Shown here: piece by piece, positions 24,977 through 36,300 of the stretch | How the letters are laid out: the number at the start of each line of letters is the position of its first letter | How positions within the stretch are numbered: the stretch's first letter is position 1 | From: an uncultured Clostridia bacterium | GTDB taxonomy: Bacteria > Bacillota > Clostridia > TANB77 > CAG-508 | Direction of reading: 5' to 3' | NCBI GenBank assembly: GCA_934162365.1 | Contig: CAKPIK010000005.1 | Coordinates: forward strand, 9,878 to 73,877 | DNA length: 64,000 nt | Translations under genes and position numbers: made by a program | The notes under the pieces: generated by a model | Seen by the model: only the letters and a program-made list of their open reading frames with translations | Databases searched by the model: none | Told to the model about the DNA's origin: nothing

Positions 24977-26959
24977 ATGGCGGATAAATTAATTATTGTG
25001 GAATCACCAGCTAAAGCAGGAACAATAAAAAAATTTTTAGGAGGAAGTACAAAAGTTGTTGCTTCAATGGGGCATATTAGAGATTTACCTAAATCTAAGC
25101 TTGGTGTTAATATCGAAAATAATTTTGAACCTGAATATATAAATATAAGAGGAAAAGGTGACTTAATAAAATCTTTAAAGAAAGACGCAAAAGCTGCTAA
25201 ACAAGTATATCTTGCAACTGACCCTGACCGTGAGGGAGAAGCAATTGCATGGCATTTAGCACATATATTAGATATAGATGAAAAATCAAAATGTAGAGTT
25301 ACATTTAATGAAATTACAAAAGATACTGTTAAAGATTCAATAAAGAAACCTAGAGAATTAGATAAAGGATTAATTGATGCTCAACAGGCAAGACGTGTAT
25401 TGGATAGAATTGTTGGATATAAAATAAGCCCAATACTTTGGGCAAAAGTAAGAAGAGGTTTATCAGCAGGAAGAGTACAATCTGTTGCTGTTAAACTTAT
25501 AGTGGATAGAGAAGAAGAAATAGAAAAGTTTATACCAGAAGAATATTGGAATATAGTAGTTGACCTATTAAAACAAAAGGAAAAATTTAAAGCTAGACTT
25601 TATGGAAAAAACAATAAAAAATTAGAACTAAAATCTAAAGATGAAGTTGATGAGGTTCTAAAAGCTATAGAAAAAGCAGAATTTATTGTAAAAGAAATAA
25701 AAAAAGCACAGAAAAAAAGAACACCAGCACCACCATTTACAACAAGTACAATGCAACAAGAGGCATCTAGAAAATTAGGATTTACATTAAAGAAAACAAT
25801 GTCTGTTGCTCAAGGATTATATGAAGGTTTAAGCATTCCTGGAAAGGGTTCTGTTGGTTTAATTACGTATATGAGAACCGACTCTACAAGAATTTCAGAA
25901 GTTGCAAGAGCGGCAGCTAAAAAACAAATTGTAGAAACATATGGCGAAAATTATTATGAAAATAGATATTACAAAACTAAAGACGAAGCGCAAGATGCAC
26001 ATGAGGCAATAAGACCAACATACATTGATTTAAAACCAGATGATATAAAAGAGACTTTAAGTAAGGATCAATATAAATTATATAATTTAATATATAATAG
26101 GTTTTTAGCAAGTCAAATGTCACAAGCAATATATGATACTGTTTCAGCACAAATTGATGCTGGTGAATATAACTTTAGAGCTAATGGGCAAACTTTAAAA
26201 TTTAAAGGATTTATGGCTTTGTATGTGGAATCTAAAGATCAAGAGGAAAAAGAAGATGATGGTAAAATACCAGAGCTTGAAGAAGGAGAAAAATTAAAAA
26301 AAGAGAAGATTGAACCAATACAAAGTTTTACTCAACCACCACCAAGATATACAGAGGCAAGCTTAGTTAAAACCCTAGAAGAAAAAGGAATAGGAAGACC
26401 AAGTACTTACTCACCTACAATTACAACAATTCTAGAGAGAAGATATATTGAAAAAGAGAAAAAACAGTTGATTCCAACTGATTTAGGAAAAGTTGTAAAT
26501 AAATTACTAGTTGAAAACTTTTCAGAGATTGTAAATGAGGAATTTACTGCAAATATGGAAACTGAATTCGATAAAATTGCAATTGGAAAACAACAATGGA
26601 AGAAAGTTATAGAAGAATTTTATGGACCATTTGAAAAAGAACTAGAAAGAGCAAACAAAGAGCTTGAACATGTTGAATTAGTTGAAGAAGTTTCAGACGT
26701 TCCATGCGATATTTGTGGAAAAATGATGGTTATAAAATATGGTAGGTTTGGAAAATTTTTGGCATGTCCAGGTTATCCAGAATGCAAAAATACAAAACCA
26801 TTTGTGGAAACAATTGATGTTCCGTGCCCAAAATGTGGAGGTAAAATACAAGTAAGAAAAACTAAAAAAAGGAAAAATTATTATATATGTGAAAACAATC
26901 CCAAAACTTGTGATTATATATCTTGGAACAAACCTAAAAAAGAAGAAAATAAAAAATAG
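24977..26959 (+). CDS. topA: DNA topoisomerase I
   Basis: Relaxes negative supercoils; type IA enzyme, 660 residues. TOPRIM domain (LIIVESPAKAGTIKKFLG, then ATDPDREGEAIAWHLA), RRVLDRIVGYKISPILW, the active-site Tyr region GLITYMRTDSTRIS, and a C-terminal zinc ribbon part (CDICGKMMVIKYGRFGKFLACPGYPECK and CPKCGGKIQVRKTK with CDY). It is separate from the second type IA enzyme at 47040. Confidence 0.97.
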   Translation: MADKLIIVESPAKAGTIKKFLGGSTKVVASMGHIRDLPKSKLGVNIENNFEPEYINIRGKGDLIKSLKKDAKAAKQVYLATDPDREGEAIAWHLAHILDIDEKSKCRVTFNEITKDTVKDSIKKPRELDKGLIDAQQARRVLDRIVGYKISPILWAKVRRGLSAGRVQSVAVKLIVDREEEIEKFIPEEYWNIVVDLLKQKEKFKARLYGKNNKKLELKSKDEVDEVLKAIEKAEFIVKEIKKAQKKRTPAPPFTTSTMQQEASRKLGFTLKKTMSVAQGLYEGLSIPGKGSVGLITYMRTDSTRISEVARAAAKKQIVETYGENYYENRYYKTKDEAQDAHEAIRPTYIDLKPDDIKETLSKDQYKLYNLIYNRFLASQMSQAIYDTVSAQIDAGEYNFRANGQTLKFKGFMALYVESKDQEEKEDDGKIPELEEGEKLKKEKIEPIQSFTQPPPRYTEASLVKTLEEKGIGRPSTYSPTITTILERRYIEKEKKQLIPTDLGKVVNKLLVENFSEIVNEEFTANMETEFDKIAIGKQQWKKVIEEFYGPFEKELERANKELEHVELVEEVSDVPCDICGKMMVIKYGRFGKFLACPGYPECKNTKPFVETIDVPCPKCGGKIQVRKTKKRKNYYICENNPKTCDYISWNKPKKEENKK

Positions 26960-26988
26960 AAATAGCATTTGCTATTTCTGTTTTTTTG
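26959..26988 (+). terminator. Intrinsic terminator after topA
   Basis: GAAATAGC (26959-26966) pairs with GCTATTTC (26971-26978), followed by TG and seven Ts. It begins at the topA stop codon. Confidence 0.85.
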
Positions 26989-27028
26989 TTATATAATAAT
27001 ATACATTAATTAATTGTGGGAGAAAGTA

Positions 27029-29941
27029 ATGCAAGGTAGAAGTAATAGGGAATTTAAAGAATTATTAGAAAAAATATATGAACAAAGATTTGACAGTAAA
27101 AACTATACTAAGAAAATCATGGAAGAGATAAAAACGATACCATATTTTTTATATAATGATGAAACTAATAATTTGAAAATAGAATTAAAAGAAGATGAAA
27201 TTGTTAATAATAATTCCATAGATTTAGATAAGTTTTATAATAATCTTCAAAATATAGAAAGAAATACTAGCAAAGAACTTATAATTAATATTAAATGTGA
27301 TGATGATATATATAAAAAAGTATTAAATAAGTATATTGATATTATTCATTTTGAAAACAAACCAAATACTAAATACTATACAAAGAAATATTTTAAAGAA
27401 AAAATATTGGTTGAACTTGCAGCTTTAGACAGTATATTAAATTATGCTATTTTAAATAATTTAGAGATTAAGATAAATAGTAATAACGTTGATATTACAG
27501 GACAAAATTTAAATTTAAATTTTGAATTACAATTAATAGATGAGCATTATTATCTTACATTAAAACAAAATATAAATAGATTTGATTATATAATTTATAC
27601 AAGTAATTATATTTATATTTGTTATGATGGGAAAATTTATAGATGCAACAAACAATTTATAGAAAATGAGTATATAGTCTTAAAAACGTTTTTAAATAAT
27701 TATAAAAATAGTATACATATTTATAAAAAAAATTTAACTAATTTTTTTAGTTTAATATATCCTAAAATTAAAGAAAATACTAAAATTAGTGAGCAAGTTT
27801 ATGAAAATGTGAAAAAGTATATTCCTCAAAATTTAAATATAAAATTATTTTTGGATTTTGATAATAGAAATTATCTTATAGCAAATTTAAAATTTTGCTA
27901 TGAAAATATGGAAATAAATCCAATAGATAAACAAGAAAATAATAATGTTAATAGAAATTTATTAGAAGAGGCTATTTATTTAAATAAATTAATAAATTCT
28001 GGTTTTATGTTGGATGAAAAAAATAGCAGACTTATTATTACAAATGATGATACAATATATAATTTTATAGAAGATGAATTAGATGATTATATTGCTATTT
28101 CAAAAGTTTACACAACAGATAGATTTAATAATAAAAAATCAAAGAAATTTGGAAAAACATCAGTAGGAGTTAAGGTAAACAATAATTTATTGGAAATAGA
28201 TTTAGAAAAATTACCAATAGATAAAAAAGAGATTAAAGAAATTTTACAAAAATATAAATTAAATAAAAAATATCATAGATTAAAAGATGGAAGTTTTATA
28301 AATTTAGAAGAGAATAAAGATATTGAGTTCTTAAATAACTTATTTGAAGGACTAGATTTACAATATAAAGAAAATGAAGATATAATACAAATACCAGTAA
28401 ATAGAACATTATACTTGGATAAATTATTAGCACAAAATTCACAAGTTGCTGTAACTAAAAATAAAGAATATGAAGACATTATAGAAAGTAGTAAAAATGT
28501 TGATGAAAATATAGAAGTGCCAGAAGAATTAAAAGATGTGTTACGTGATTACCAAAAAGTTGGAAATTCATGGCTTTCATTGCTTGATAAATATGGATTT
28601 GGTGGAATACTTGCTGATGATATGGGACTTGGAAAAACAATTCAAATACTATCAGTTTTGGTTACAACAAAAAATAAAGAAAAGACAAAGCAGGCATCTT
28701 TGGTTGTTGCTCCTAGTTCACTTACATTAAACTGGAAAAATGAGGCAGAAAAATTTGCAAAAGACTTAGATATTTTAATTATAAATGGACAATCAGATGA
28801 AAGAATTAAAAAGATTAATGATATTAAAAATTATGATTTAGTTATTACATCATATGATTTATTAAAAAGAGACATAGAAGAATATGAAAAATTAGATTAT
28901 ACTTTTAGATATATAATTGCTGATGAAGCTCAGTATATTAAAAATAATAATACGCAAAATTCAAAAGCAATAAAGAAAGTTAAAGCAAAAACAAAATATG
29001 CTTTAACAGGGACACCAATGGAGAATTCTTTAAGTGAGTTATGGTCTATATTTGATTATATTATGCCAGGATATTTATTTACATATAAAAAATTTAAGAA
29101 AAACTATGAAATACCAATAACAAGAGAAAACGACACAGAAGTATTAAATAAACTTAAAATGATAATAGAACCATTTATTTTGAGAAGGACAAAAAAGGAA
29201 GTATTAAAAGAGCTTCCAGATAAAACTACGATAGTTTTAAATAATGAAATGACAGAAGAACAAGAAAAAATATATTTATCATATTTGGCAGAAGCAAGAG
29301 ATGAATTACATGATGAAATCGAAGATAAAGGATTTGAACAAAGTAGAATTAAAATACTAGCATTACTAACAAGACTAAGACAAATATGCTGTCATCCATC
29401 ATTGTTTATATCAAATTATAAAGATGGTAGTGGAAAATTAAATCAATGTATTGAACTTGTGAAAGATGGAATTCAAAGTGGACACAAAATTTTGTTGTTC
29501 TCTGGCTATACATCTATGTTTGAAATAATTGAAAATGAATTGAAAAAAGAAGGAATTAATTATTTAAAACTAACAGGCAAAACCAATGTTAAAGATAGAT
29601 TTGAGTTAATAGAGCAATTTAATACAGATGAAAATATAAAACTATTTTTAATTTCATTAAAGGCTGGAGGAACAGGAATTAACCTAACATCAGCTGATAT
29701 GGTAATACATTATGACCCATGGTGGAATTTATCAGTAGAAAATCAAGCAACAGATAGAACGCACAGAATTGGACAAACAAAAAAAGTACAGGTATATAAA
29801 TTAATAACAAAAAACTCAATAGAAGAAAAAATATACGACTTACAACAAAGAAAAAAAGAATTAATTGATAATATGCTAAGTACAGATACCAAATTTATAA
29901 ATAAATTATCTAAGGAAGATATATTAGGATTATTTGAATAG
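27029..29941 (+). CDS. SNF2-family DNA translocase/helicase
   Basis: 970 residues. The N-terminal ~490 residues are a lineage-variable Asn/Lys-rich region of the bacterial SNF2-associated type. The C-terminal half is a complete SWI2/SNF2 motor: GGILADDMGLGKTIQ (motif I), VVAPSSLTLNWKNE (Ia), IADEAQYIKN (II, DEAQ), ALTGTPMENS (III), LFSGYTSMFE (IV), LISLKAGGTGINLT (V) and QATDRTHRIGQTKKV (VI). No SWIM zinc finger is evident. Probable role in chromosome or RNA polymerase remodelling. The ATG at 27029 follows GGGAGAAA; the TTG at 27014 does not have such a site. Confidence 0.9.
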   Translation: MQGRSNREFKELLEKIYEQRFDSKNYTKKIMEEIKTIPYFLYNDETNNLKIELKEDEIVNNNSIDLDKFYNNLQNIERNTSKELIINIKCDDDIYKKVLNKYIDIIHFENKPNTKYYTKKYFKEKILVELAALDSILNYAILNNLEIKINSNNVDITGQNLNLNFELQLIDEHYYLTLKQNINRFDYIIYTSNYIYICYDGKIYRCNKQFIENEYIVLKTFLNNYKNSIHIYKKNLTNFFSLIYPKIKENTKISEQVYENVKKYIPQNLNIKLFLDFDNRNYLIANLKFCYENMEINPIDKQENNNVNRNLLEEAIYLNKLINSGFMLDEKNSRLIITNDDTIYNFIEDELDDYIAISKVYTTDRFNNKKSKKFGKTSVGVKVNNNLLEIDLEKLPIDKKEIKEILQKYKLNKKYHRLKDGSFINLEENKDIEFLNNLFEGLDLQYKENEDIIQIPVNRTLYLDKLLAQNSQVAVTKNKEYEDIIESSKNVDENIEVPEELKDVLRDYQKVGNSWLSLLDKYGFGGILADDMGLGKTIQILSVLVTTKNKEKTKQASLVVAPSSLTLNWKNEAEKFAKDLDILIINGQSDERIKKINDIKNYDLVITSYDLLKRDIEEYEKLDYTFRYIIADEAQYIKNNNTQNSKAIKKVKAKTKYALTGTPMENSLSELWSIFDYIMPGYLFTYKKFKKNYEIPITRENDTEVLNKLKMIIEPFILRRTKKEVLKELPDKTTIVLNNEMTEEQEKIYLSYLAEARDELHDEIEDKGFEQSRIKILALLTRLRQICCHPSLFISNYKDGSGKLNQCIELVKDGIQSGHKILLFSGYTSMFEIIENELKKEGINYLKLTGKTNVKDRFELIEQFNTDENIKLFLISLKAGGTGINLTSADMVIHYDPWWNLSVENQATDRTHRIGQTKKVQVYKLITKNSIEEKIYDLQQRKKELIDNMLSTDTKFINKLSKEDILGLFE

Positions 29942-29942
29942 G

Positions 29943-29980
29943 AGGGGAACCAAAAGGTTCAGACCCCTTTTGGTTCCCCT
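29943..29980 (+). repeat. Perfect 15-bp palindrome between the SNF2 gene and trmFO
   Basis: AGGGGAACCAAAAGG (29943-29957) pairs exactly with 29966-29980, loop TTCAGACC, beginning right after the SNF2 stop codon. No T-run follows. It is G+C-rich for the region and looks like a dispersed palindromic element; a smaller ATAAATT/AATTTAT stem follows. Confidence 0.6.
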
Positions 29981-30012
29981 CACGATAAATTACAATTTAT
30001 ACGAGGAGAAAA

Positions 30013-31359
30013 ATGAAGGATTATATTAATGTAATAGGAGGAGGCCTTGCTGGTTGCGAGGCAGCTTACCAAATAGCAAAAAGAGGAATAAAAGTTAAGT
30101 TATATGAAATGAAACCAATAAAATTTTCACCAGCACATTCAAGCGAAAATTTTGCAGAAGTAGTATGTAGTAATTCTTTTAAATCTAATTTATTAACAAA
30201 TGCATGTGGTTTGCTTAAAGAGGAGTTAAGAATTTTAGATTCTTTACTTATAAAGTGTGCAGATGAAACTTCAGTTCCGGCAGGACAAGCTTTGGCAGTA
30301 GATAGAGAAAAATTTTCAAAATTAGTAACTGAAAAAATAAAAAATAATTCTAATATAGAGATAATAAATAAAGAAGTTCAAGAAATAGAAGACGATGCGA
30401 TTACAATTATTGCTACTGGACCATTAACGTCTGAAAAAATGTCTAATAAAATATTAGAGTTAACAGGTGAAAATGAATTATATTTTTATGATGCTGCTGC
30501 ACCAATTGTTTCTAAAGATAGTATTGACTTTAATATTGCTTTTTATGGAGATAGATATAGCCAAGAGAAAAAGAAAGATGAAAGCATTAAAAAATGGCAG
30601 AAGAGACAAGAACTAGAATGTAAAGACTACATTAATCTTCCAATGAATAAAGATGAATATGAAACTTTTTGGAATGAATTAGTAAATGCAGAAATAGTAA
30701 CATTGCATGATTTCGAGAAAAGGGAAATATTTGAAGGATGTATGCCTATCGAGATAATGGCTAAAAGAGGAATAGATACATTAAGATTTGGTCCATTAAA
30801 ACCAGTTGGTTTTGATGATCCACGAACAGCTAAAAGACCATATGCTGTTGTACAATTAAGGCAAGATAATAAAGAAGCTACGATTTATAATTTAGTTGGA
30901 TTTCAAACTAATTTAAAGTTTGGCGAACAAAAAAGAGTTTTTTCATTAATACCAGGATTGCAAAATGCAGATTTTGTTAAATATGGTGTAATGCATAGAA
31001 ATACATATATTAATTCTAGTAAATTATTGGATGAAACATATAAATTAAAAACAAGTACAAATATATTTTTTGCAGGTCAAATATCTGGTGTTGAAGGATA
31101 TGTAGAGTCAATTAGTTCTGGATTTGTTGCAGGATTAAATGCTACTAGATTATATAATAATAAAGAGGTTATTAAATTCCCAAACAAAACAGTGATTGGA
31201 GCATTAGCACAATATATATCAACACCAAATGAAAAGTTTCAACCAATGAATGCAAATTTTGGAATATTACCAGAGTTGAAAGAAAAGGTTAAAGATAAAA
31301 AATTGAGATATTCCAAATTATCTCAAATATCATTAGATGCAATAAGGGAGTATGTATAA
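30013..31359 (+). CDS. trmFO: Folate-dependent tRNA m5U54 methyltransferase TrmFO
   Basis: Methylates U54 of tRNA using methylene-tetrahydrofolate and FADH2. 448 residues: FAD-binding NVIGGGLAGCEAAYQIAKRG, then CSNSFKSNLLTNACGLLKEE with the catalytic Cys region, GCMPIEIMAKRGIDTLRFGPLKPVG, and FFAGQISGVEGYVESISSG with the second FAD contact. Ribosome binding site CGAGGAGA. Confidence 0.96.
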   Translation: MKDYINVIGGGLAGCEAAYQIAKRGIKVKLYEMKPIKFSPAHSSENFAEVVCSNSFKSNLLTNACGLLKEELRILDSLLIKCADETSVPAGQALAVDREKFSKLVTEKIKNNSNIEIINKEVQEIEDDAITIIATGPLTSEKMSNKILELTGENELYFYDAAAPIVSKDSIDFNIAFYGDRYSQEKKKDESIKKWQKRQELECKDYINLPMNKDEYETFWNELVNAEIVTLHDFEKREIFEGCMPIEIMAKRGIDTLRFGPLKPVGFDDPRTAKRPYAVVQLRQDNKEATIYNLVGFQTNLKFGEQKRVFSLIPGLQNADFVKYGVMHRNTYINSSKLLDETYKLKTSTNIFFAGQISGVEGYVESISSGFVAGLNATRLYNNKEVIKFPNKTVIGALAQYISTPNEKFQPMNANFGILPELKEKVKDKKLRYSKLSQISLDAIREYV

Positions 31360-31464
31360 GCTCTTTTATTGCTTTTTTATTACATTTATATTACATTTTA
31401 AAAAAATGTAACATAAATATTGAATACAAATTGAAATTAGATTATACTAAAATTAGATTAGTAT

Positions 31465-31493
31465 TTGCAAAAAGTAGAAAAATATGGTAAAAT
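31465..31493 (+). promoter_or_regulatory. Probable sigma-A promoter of the coiled-coil protein gene
   Basis: TTGCAA (31465-31470), 17-bp spacer, TAAAAT (31488-31493), 34 bp before the ATG. Confidence 0.6.
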
Positions 31494-31526
31494 ATATATT
31501 ATGTAAATTAATCTGTGGAGGTTATT

Positions 31527-33323
31527 ATGGATATTGATTTATTAATTAATAGGAAGAAGAATGCAGAAATATATAAAGAGCAAATAAGTGCTTTGAAAGA
31601 GGAAATATCTCAACTAAAATCTAAAAAAACATTAACAATGTTCTTAGAAGAAAGAAAACAATATGAACAAGAAATAGAAAACAAAGAACAAGAATTAGAA
31701 GAATGCCAAGCTAAATACAATGAAAAAAGAACATTAATTGAGGATGATATAGAAAAAGAAAAGAATGAATTTAAAAAACAGTATAAAGAAATGGAAGGAA
31801 GAAAGATTTCTAAAAAAGATTATGAAGAATTGGCAGAAAATAAAAAAGAAAAAGAAGAAGAATTAAAGCAATATACAGACATAGAAATTCCAGAGCTTCA
31901 AGAAAAAATAAATTCGGTAACAAACAAAGCGTTAACTATGGGTTATGATTTTGATATTGCATCTTTAGCTAAGGATTTAGAAAATAAAGTTGCATATAAA
32001 ACTTATTTACAAGAAGAAATTGATGGAATTAATGCAAGACTAGATGATTCAATTGTTGTTGAAGATAATATGGAAAAATTAAAAAATGTTTTATATTTTG
32101 ATATGAGACTTGCAGATTTAAATTATGATAATCTAGAAAATTGGTATGAAAAAGAATTACAAAATTCACCAGCACAAGATTCAATGGTACAAGAACCACC
32201 GGTACAAGAACCACCTGTACAAGAACCACCAGCACAAGAGCCACCAGTACAAGAACCACCGGTACAAGAACCACCAGTACAAGAACCACCGGTACAAGAA
32301 CCACCAGTACAAAATCCACCAGTACAAAATCCACAAATAAAAAATCCACAAATAAAAAATCCACCAGTAGCACAACTACAAACTAAATTAAGAAAAACTA
32401 AAAATGGATTTTCAAAAATTTTGAAATCATCTATAAAAATAGATGCTCAAAGTGGAAGAATTTATTATACTAATGAAAAAAATGATCAAGTAAAAGAAGC
32501 TGGCATTGAGTATCCTAAAGAGTATTGGAATGATAAACATATATTAAATTTATTAACAGGAATAGCTGAAAGATATAATATAGAGCCAGAAGTAGTTGCA
32601 AGAAGATGCGATCCTAATATTATTAATATGTTAGAAGATAATCCAAATGAATTAGAATGTTATGTTGATGCTATATATGGAGAAAAACAGTTACCTATAA
32701 ATTTTGAAGTATCATATGATCTAAAGGGAATGTATGATGTAGATTTCTTGAAAAATTCAGAAAAAAGATATATGGCAAGAAGAGCGAGATATGCGGAGTT
32801 TGTTGGAGCTAAAGTAGAAAAAGATGCTTTGTTGGATAGAATTAAAGGATTTATAAAATCACATGTAAGTAAAAATACAAGAAATAAATTAGTAGAAGCA
32901 AAGAAAAAAGAATTACTTACGAATTTTACAGGAAGAGACCTTTATTCTAGTAAAGAAAAAGAATCAATAATGAATTTCAAAGGATCAAGAAATGAATTCC
33001 TTGATTTTTGTGAAAGCTTGAAACAACAAAATTATGATATGTCCGAATTGAAGTCAACAATATATATAAAATTAAAAGAGTATAATAATAATAATGTGTC
33101 AAAAGATAATTTTATAGATAAATTAAAAGTGGCTCCTAGAGAGACTATGAAACAATTATATCATTATACTAGTGATAAACTTAATAAATCTAAATTATTA
33201 AATAGTGTAAAAATGAATAGTAAGATAGTAGGAAGAAAGATAACAGGATATGTAAATGGAGAAAATCCTTTAAAAATTAAAAGCGATGTAAACAAAATAA
33301 AAGAAGACTATCAATCAAGATAA
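31527..33323 (+). CDS. Large coiled-coil protein with Pro-Pro-Val-Gln-Glu repeats, unknown
   Basis: 598 residues, no family recognised. Residues ~10-130 are a highly charged coiled coil (Glu/Lys/Gln). Residues ~220-290 are a low-complexity linker of PPVQE/PPAQE pentapeptides that ends as NPPVQ and NPQIK. The C-terminal ~300 residues are a mixed helical domain (EKRYMARRARYAEFVG, FKGSRNEFLDFCESLK). No signal peptide or membrane segment. The ATG at 31527 follows GTGGAGG; the GTG at 31515 lies before that site. The style resembles the accessory proteins at 49.7-51.8 kb. Confidence 0.6.
   Translation: MDIDLLINRKKNAEIYKEQISALKEEISQLKSKKTLTMFLEERKQYEQEIENKEQELEECQAKYNEKRTLIEDDIEKEKNEFKKQYKEMEGRKISKKDYEELAENKKEKEEELKQYTDIEIPELQEKINSVTNKALTMGYDFDIASLAKDLENKVAYKTYLQEEIDGINARLDDSIVVEDNMEKLKNVLYFDMRLADLNYDNLENWYEKELQNSPAQDSMVQEPPVQEPPVQEPPAQEPPVQEPPVQEPPVQEPPVQEPPVQNPPVQNPQIKNPQIKNPPVAQLQTKLRKTKNGFSKILKSSIKIDAQSGRIYYTNEKNDQVKEAGIEYPKEYWNDKHILNLLTGIAERYNIEPEVVARRCDPNIINMLEDNPNELECYVDAIYGEKQLPINFEVSYDLKGMYDVDFLKNSEKRYMARRARYAEFVGAKVEKDALLDRIKGFIKSHVSKNTRNKLVEAKKKELLTNFTGRDLYSSKEKESIMNFKGSRNEFLDFCESLKQQNYDMSELKSTIYIKLKEYNNNNVSKDNFIDKLKVAPRETMKQLYHYTSDKLNKSKLLNSVKMNSKIVGRKITGYVNGENPLKIKSDVNKIKEDYQSR
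32186..32340 (+). repeat. 15-bp tandem repeats encoding PPVQE
   Basis: About ten in-frame copies of a 15-bp unit (CAAGAACCACCGGTA and close variants) encode the pentapeptide repeats. The units differ only at a few third positions, as expected for a variable-number tandem repeat that changes length by slippage. Confidence 0.8.
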
Positions 33324-33326
33324 TTT

Positions 33327-33357
33327 AAAAATACCAGATTTAATCTGGTATTTTTTT
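33327..33357 (+). terminator. Intrinsic terminator after the coiled-coil gene
   Basis: AAAATACCAGATT pairs with AATCTGGTATTTT around a very short loop (33327-33353), followed by a T-run. Confidence 0.85.
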
Positions 33358-33391
33358 ATATTTATGTTACAATATATATGGTGAATATTAA

Positions 33392-36300
33392 ATGAGTTTG
33401 AGATTTATTTATGGTAAAAGCGGAACTGGAAAAACAAGTTTGTGCTTCGACAAAATTAATAATTTAATAAAAGAAAATAAGAAAATATATATAATAACTC
33501 CAGAACAATTCTCTTTTTCGGCTGAGAAGCATTTAATGAATGTTTTAGATAGTAAAGCTATCATGTGTGCCGAAGTTATAACTTTTAAGCGTATAGCACA
33601 TAGAATTATAAATAGTGAAGGAAATGAAGCAAAAGAAAACATAACAAATTGTGGAAAAGCTATGCTGTTATCATATATAATGGAGAAACAGAAAAACAAC
33701 TTGAAGTTTTTAGGAAAGACAGATAAAAATTTAGATTTAAGCTTAAGAATGATAACAGAACTTAAAAAAAATAATGTAGACGATAAGCTATTAAATGAGA
33801 AAAAGGAAACAATAGAAGATAAATATATAAAATTAAAATTAAATGACATTAGTATTTTATATGAGGAATTTAATAATGCAATAAATAGCAAATATTTAAA
33901 TGATGATGATTTACTTAGCATTGTTAAAGAGAAAATTTGTAAAAGTAATATGTTTAAAGATGCCTATGTGTTTATTGATGAATTTGCAGGTTTTACAAAA
34001 CAAGAATATAGTATAATAGAAGAATTAATAAAAGAGGCAAATGAAGTAGATATTACAATTTGTACAGATTCTATTGATGTTAATTGCAACCCAGATACAG
34101 ATATATTCGCAGCTAATAAAAAAACTGTACAAAAACTAAAAGAAATTGCGTTAAAAAACAATGTAAAAATTATAGAGCCAATTAAGCTTGAAAAGATATA
34201 TAGATTTAAGAGTAATGAGCTGGAATACTTATCAAATAATCTTTATAATATAAATCCTAGTAAATATTTAGAGGATAGTAATAATATTAGATTATTCCTT
34301 GCAAATAATAATTATACTGAAATTGAATATGTAGCTAATAATATAATTGAACTTGTAAGAGATAAAGATTATAGATATAAGGACATATCTGTTATTACAA
34401 AGAATACAGAGGATTATTCAAGTCTTATTAAATCAATATTCAGAAAATACAACATACCAGTATTTATAGATGAAAAAAAAGATTTGAATCAGAATATACT
34501 TGTAAAATACATAATTGCTTTATTGGAAATATATTCTAAAAGTTTTTCAATGGAAGCTGTTATTAATTATATAAAAACAGGTTTTGTTGATTTAGAAGAT
34601 GAAGAAATTTTTGAATTTGAGAATTATTGCAAAAGATCTGGAATTAATGGAATAAAAAAGTTTAGTAATAAGTTTGAAGTTAAAGTAGATAAAAATAGTA
34701 ATATTGAAGAATTAAATTGTATAAAAGATAAAATTATAAATCCATTATTAAAATTAAAAGAAAATTTAAATAGAGATAAAACGATAAAAGATATAACTCT
34801 AGAAATATATACATTTTTAGAAAAAAATAATATTAGAAATATATTACAAAATAAAATTGCATTTTTTGAAAAAAGTGGCAATATAGAGTTGGCTAATATT
34901 TATAACACAAGTTGGGACTTATTAATAGATATCTTAGATGAGTTAGTATTAGTTTTAGGCAATGAAAAAATTAGTTTCGAAAATTATATTAATTTGTTTA
35001 AGGTTGGAATAAATAATTCATCTCTAGGAAAGATTCCAGCAACTTTAGATGAAGTAATAGTAGGGGATGTAGATAGAAGCAGAAGTGAAGATAAAAAAGC
35101 TGTATTTATAATAGGCTTAAATGACGGAAAATTTCCAAGTAATAGTAAAAATGAAGGGTTTATCAATGATGAAGAAAGAATCTATTTAAGAGAAAAAGGC
35201 TTAGAACTTGCTAAAACAACCAAAGAACAATTATATGATGAAAATTTTAATATATATAAAGCTTTTAGTGTTGCAAAGGAAATACTATTTTTATCTTATT
35301 CTGCATCAGACAATGATGGAAAAGGACTTAGAAAATCTATTTTATTAAATAAAATAAAAAAGATTTTTCCAAAGTTAAAAGAACAAAGCGATATAATAGA
35401 ACAAAAAACATATATTTCTTCAAAAGATGTAACATTTGATTTGCTATTATTGAATTTAAGAAAATATTTAGATGGTGAAAAAATTGATGATATTTGGTTT
35501 AGAATATATGACATATATATGAAAGATAGAATGTATAACGAAAGATTAATTACAGCATTAAATGGATTTGATTACACTAATATTCCTAATAATCTTAATC
35601 AAGATAATATACAAAAACTATATGGAGATAGTCTTGAAACAAGTATTTCCAAGTTAGAAAGTTATAGAAGATGTCCATTTTCATATTATTTAAAATATGG
35701 CTTGAAATTGTCTGAAAATACAGAACTTAAGTTGCAAAATATGGACACAGGAACATTTATGCATGAAGTTATAGATGAATTTTTTATTACTATAAACAAA
35801 GAAAAATTAAATTTAAAAGAAATGTCAGAAGAAGAAATAGAACAAATAGTTAAAGAAATAGTAGATAATAAGTTGAAGTTAAGTGAAAATTATGTTTTCA
35901 ATGCAATTCCTAAGTATATTGTGCTTTCAAAAAGACTAAAAAAAGTTATAATAAAAGCTATAAAATATATTGTCAAAACTTTAAAATATAGTGATTTTAA
36001 AGTTTTGAATACTGAAGCAGAATTCGGAACAGGAAAGAATTATGACCCAATAGAAGTCAACTTAGAAAATGGAAAAAGAGTTCAAATAATTGGAAAAATA
36101 GATAGAATAGATATTGCAGAAAATAAAGATGGTAGATATATAAGAATAATAGATTATAAATCATCTATAAAAAATATAGACTTAAATGAGGTTGTAGCTG
36201 GTATTCAAATTCAATTATTAACATATTTAGATGCAGTATCTAAAAAAGAAGAAGCTATTCCTGCAGGAACACTATATTTTAGTTTAATAGATCCAGTAAT

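Noticed and set aside
32029..32373. Minus-strand long open frames across the PPVQE repeats
   Set aside because: They are low-complexity shadows of the repeat with no ribosome binding site.
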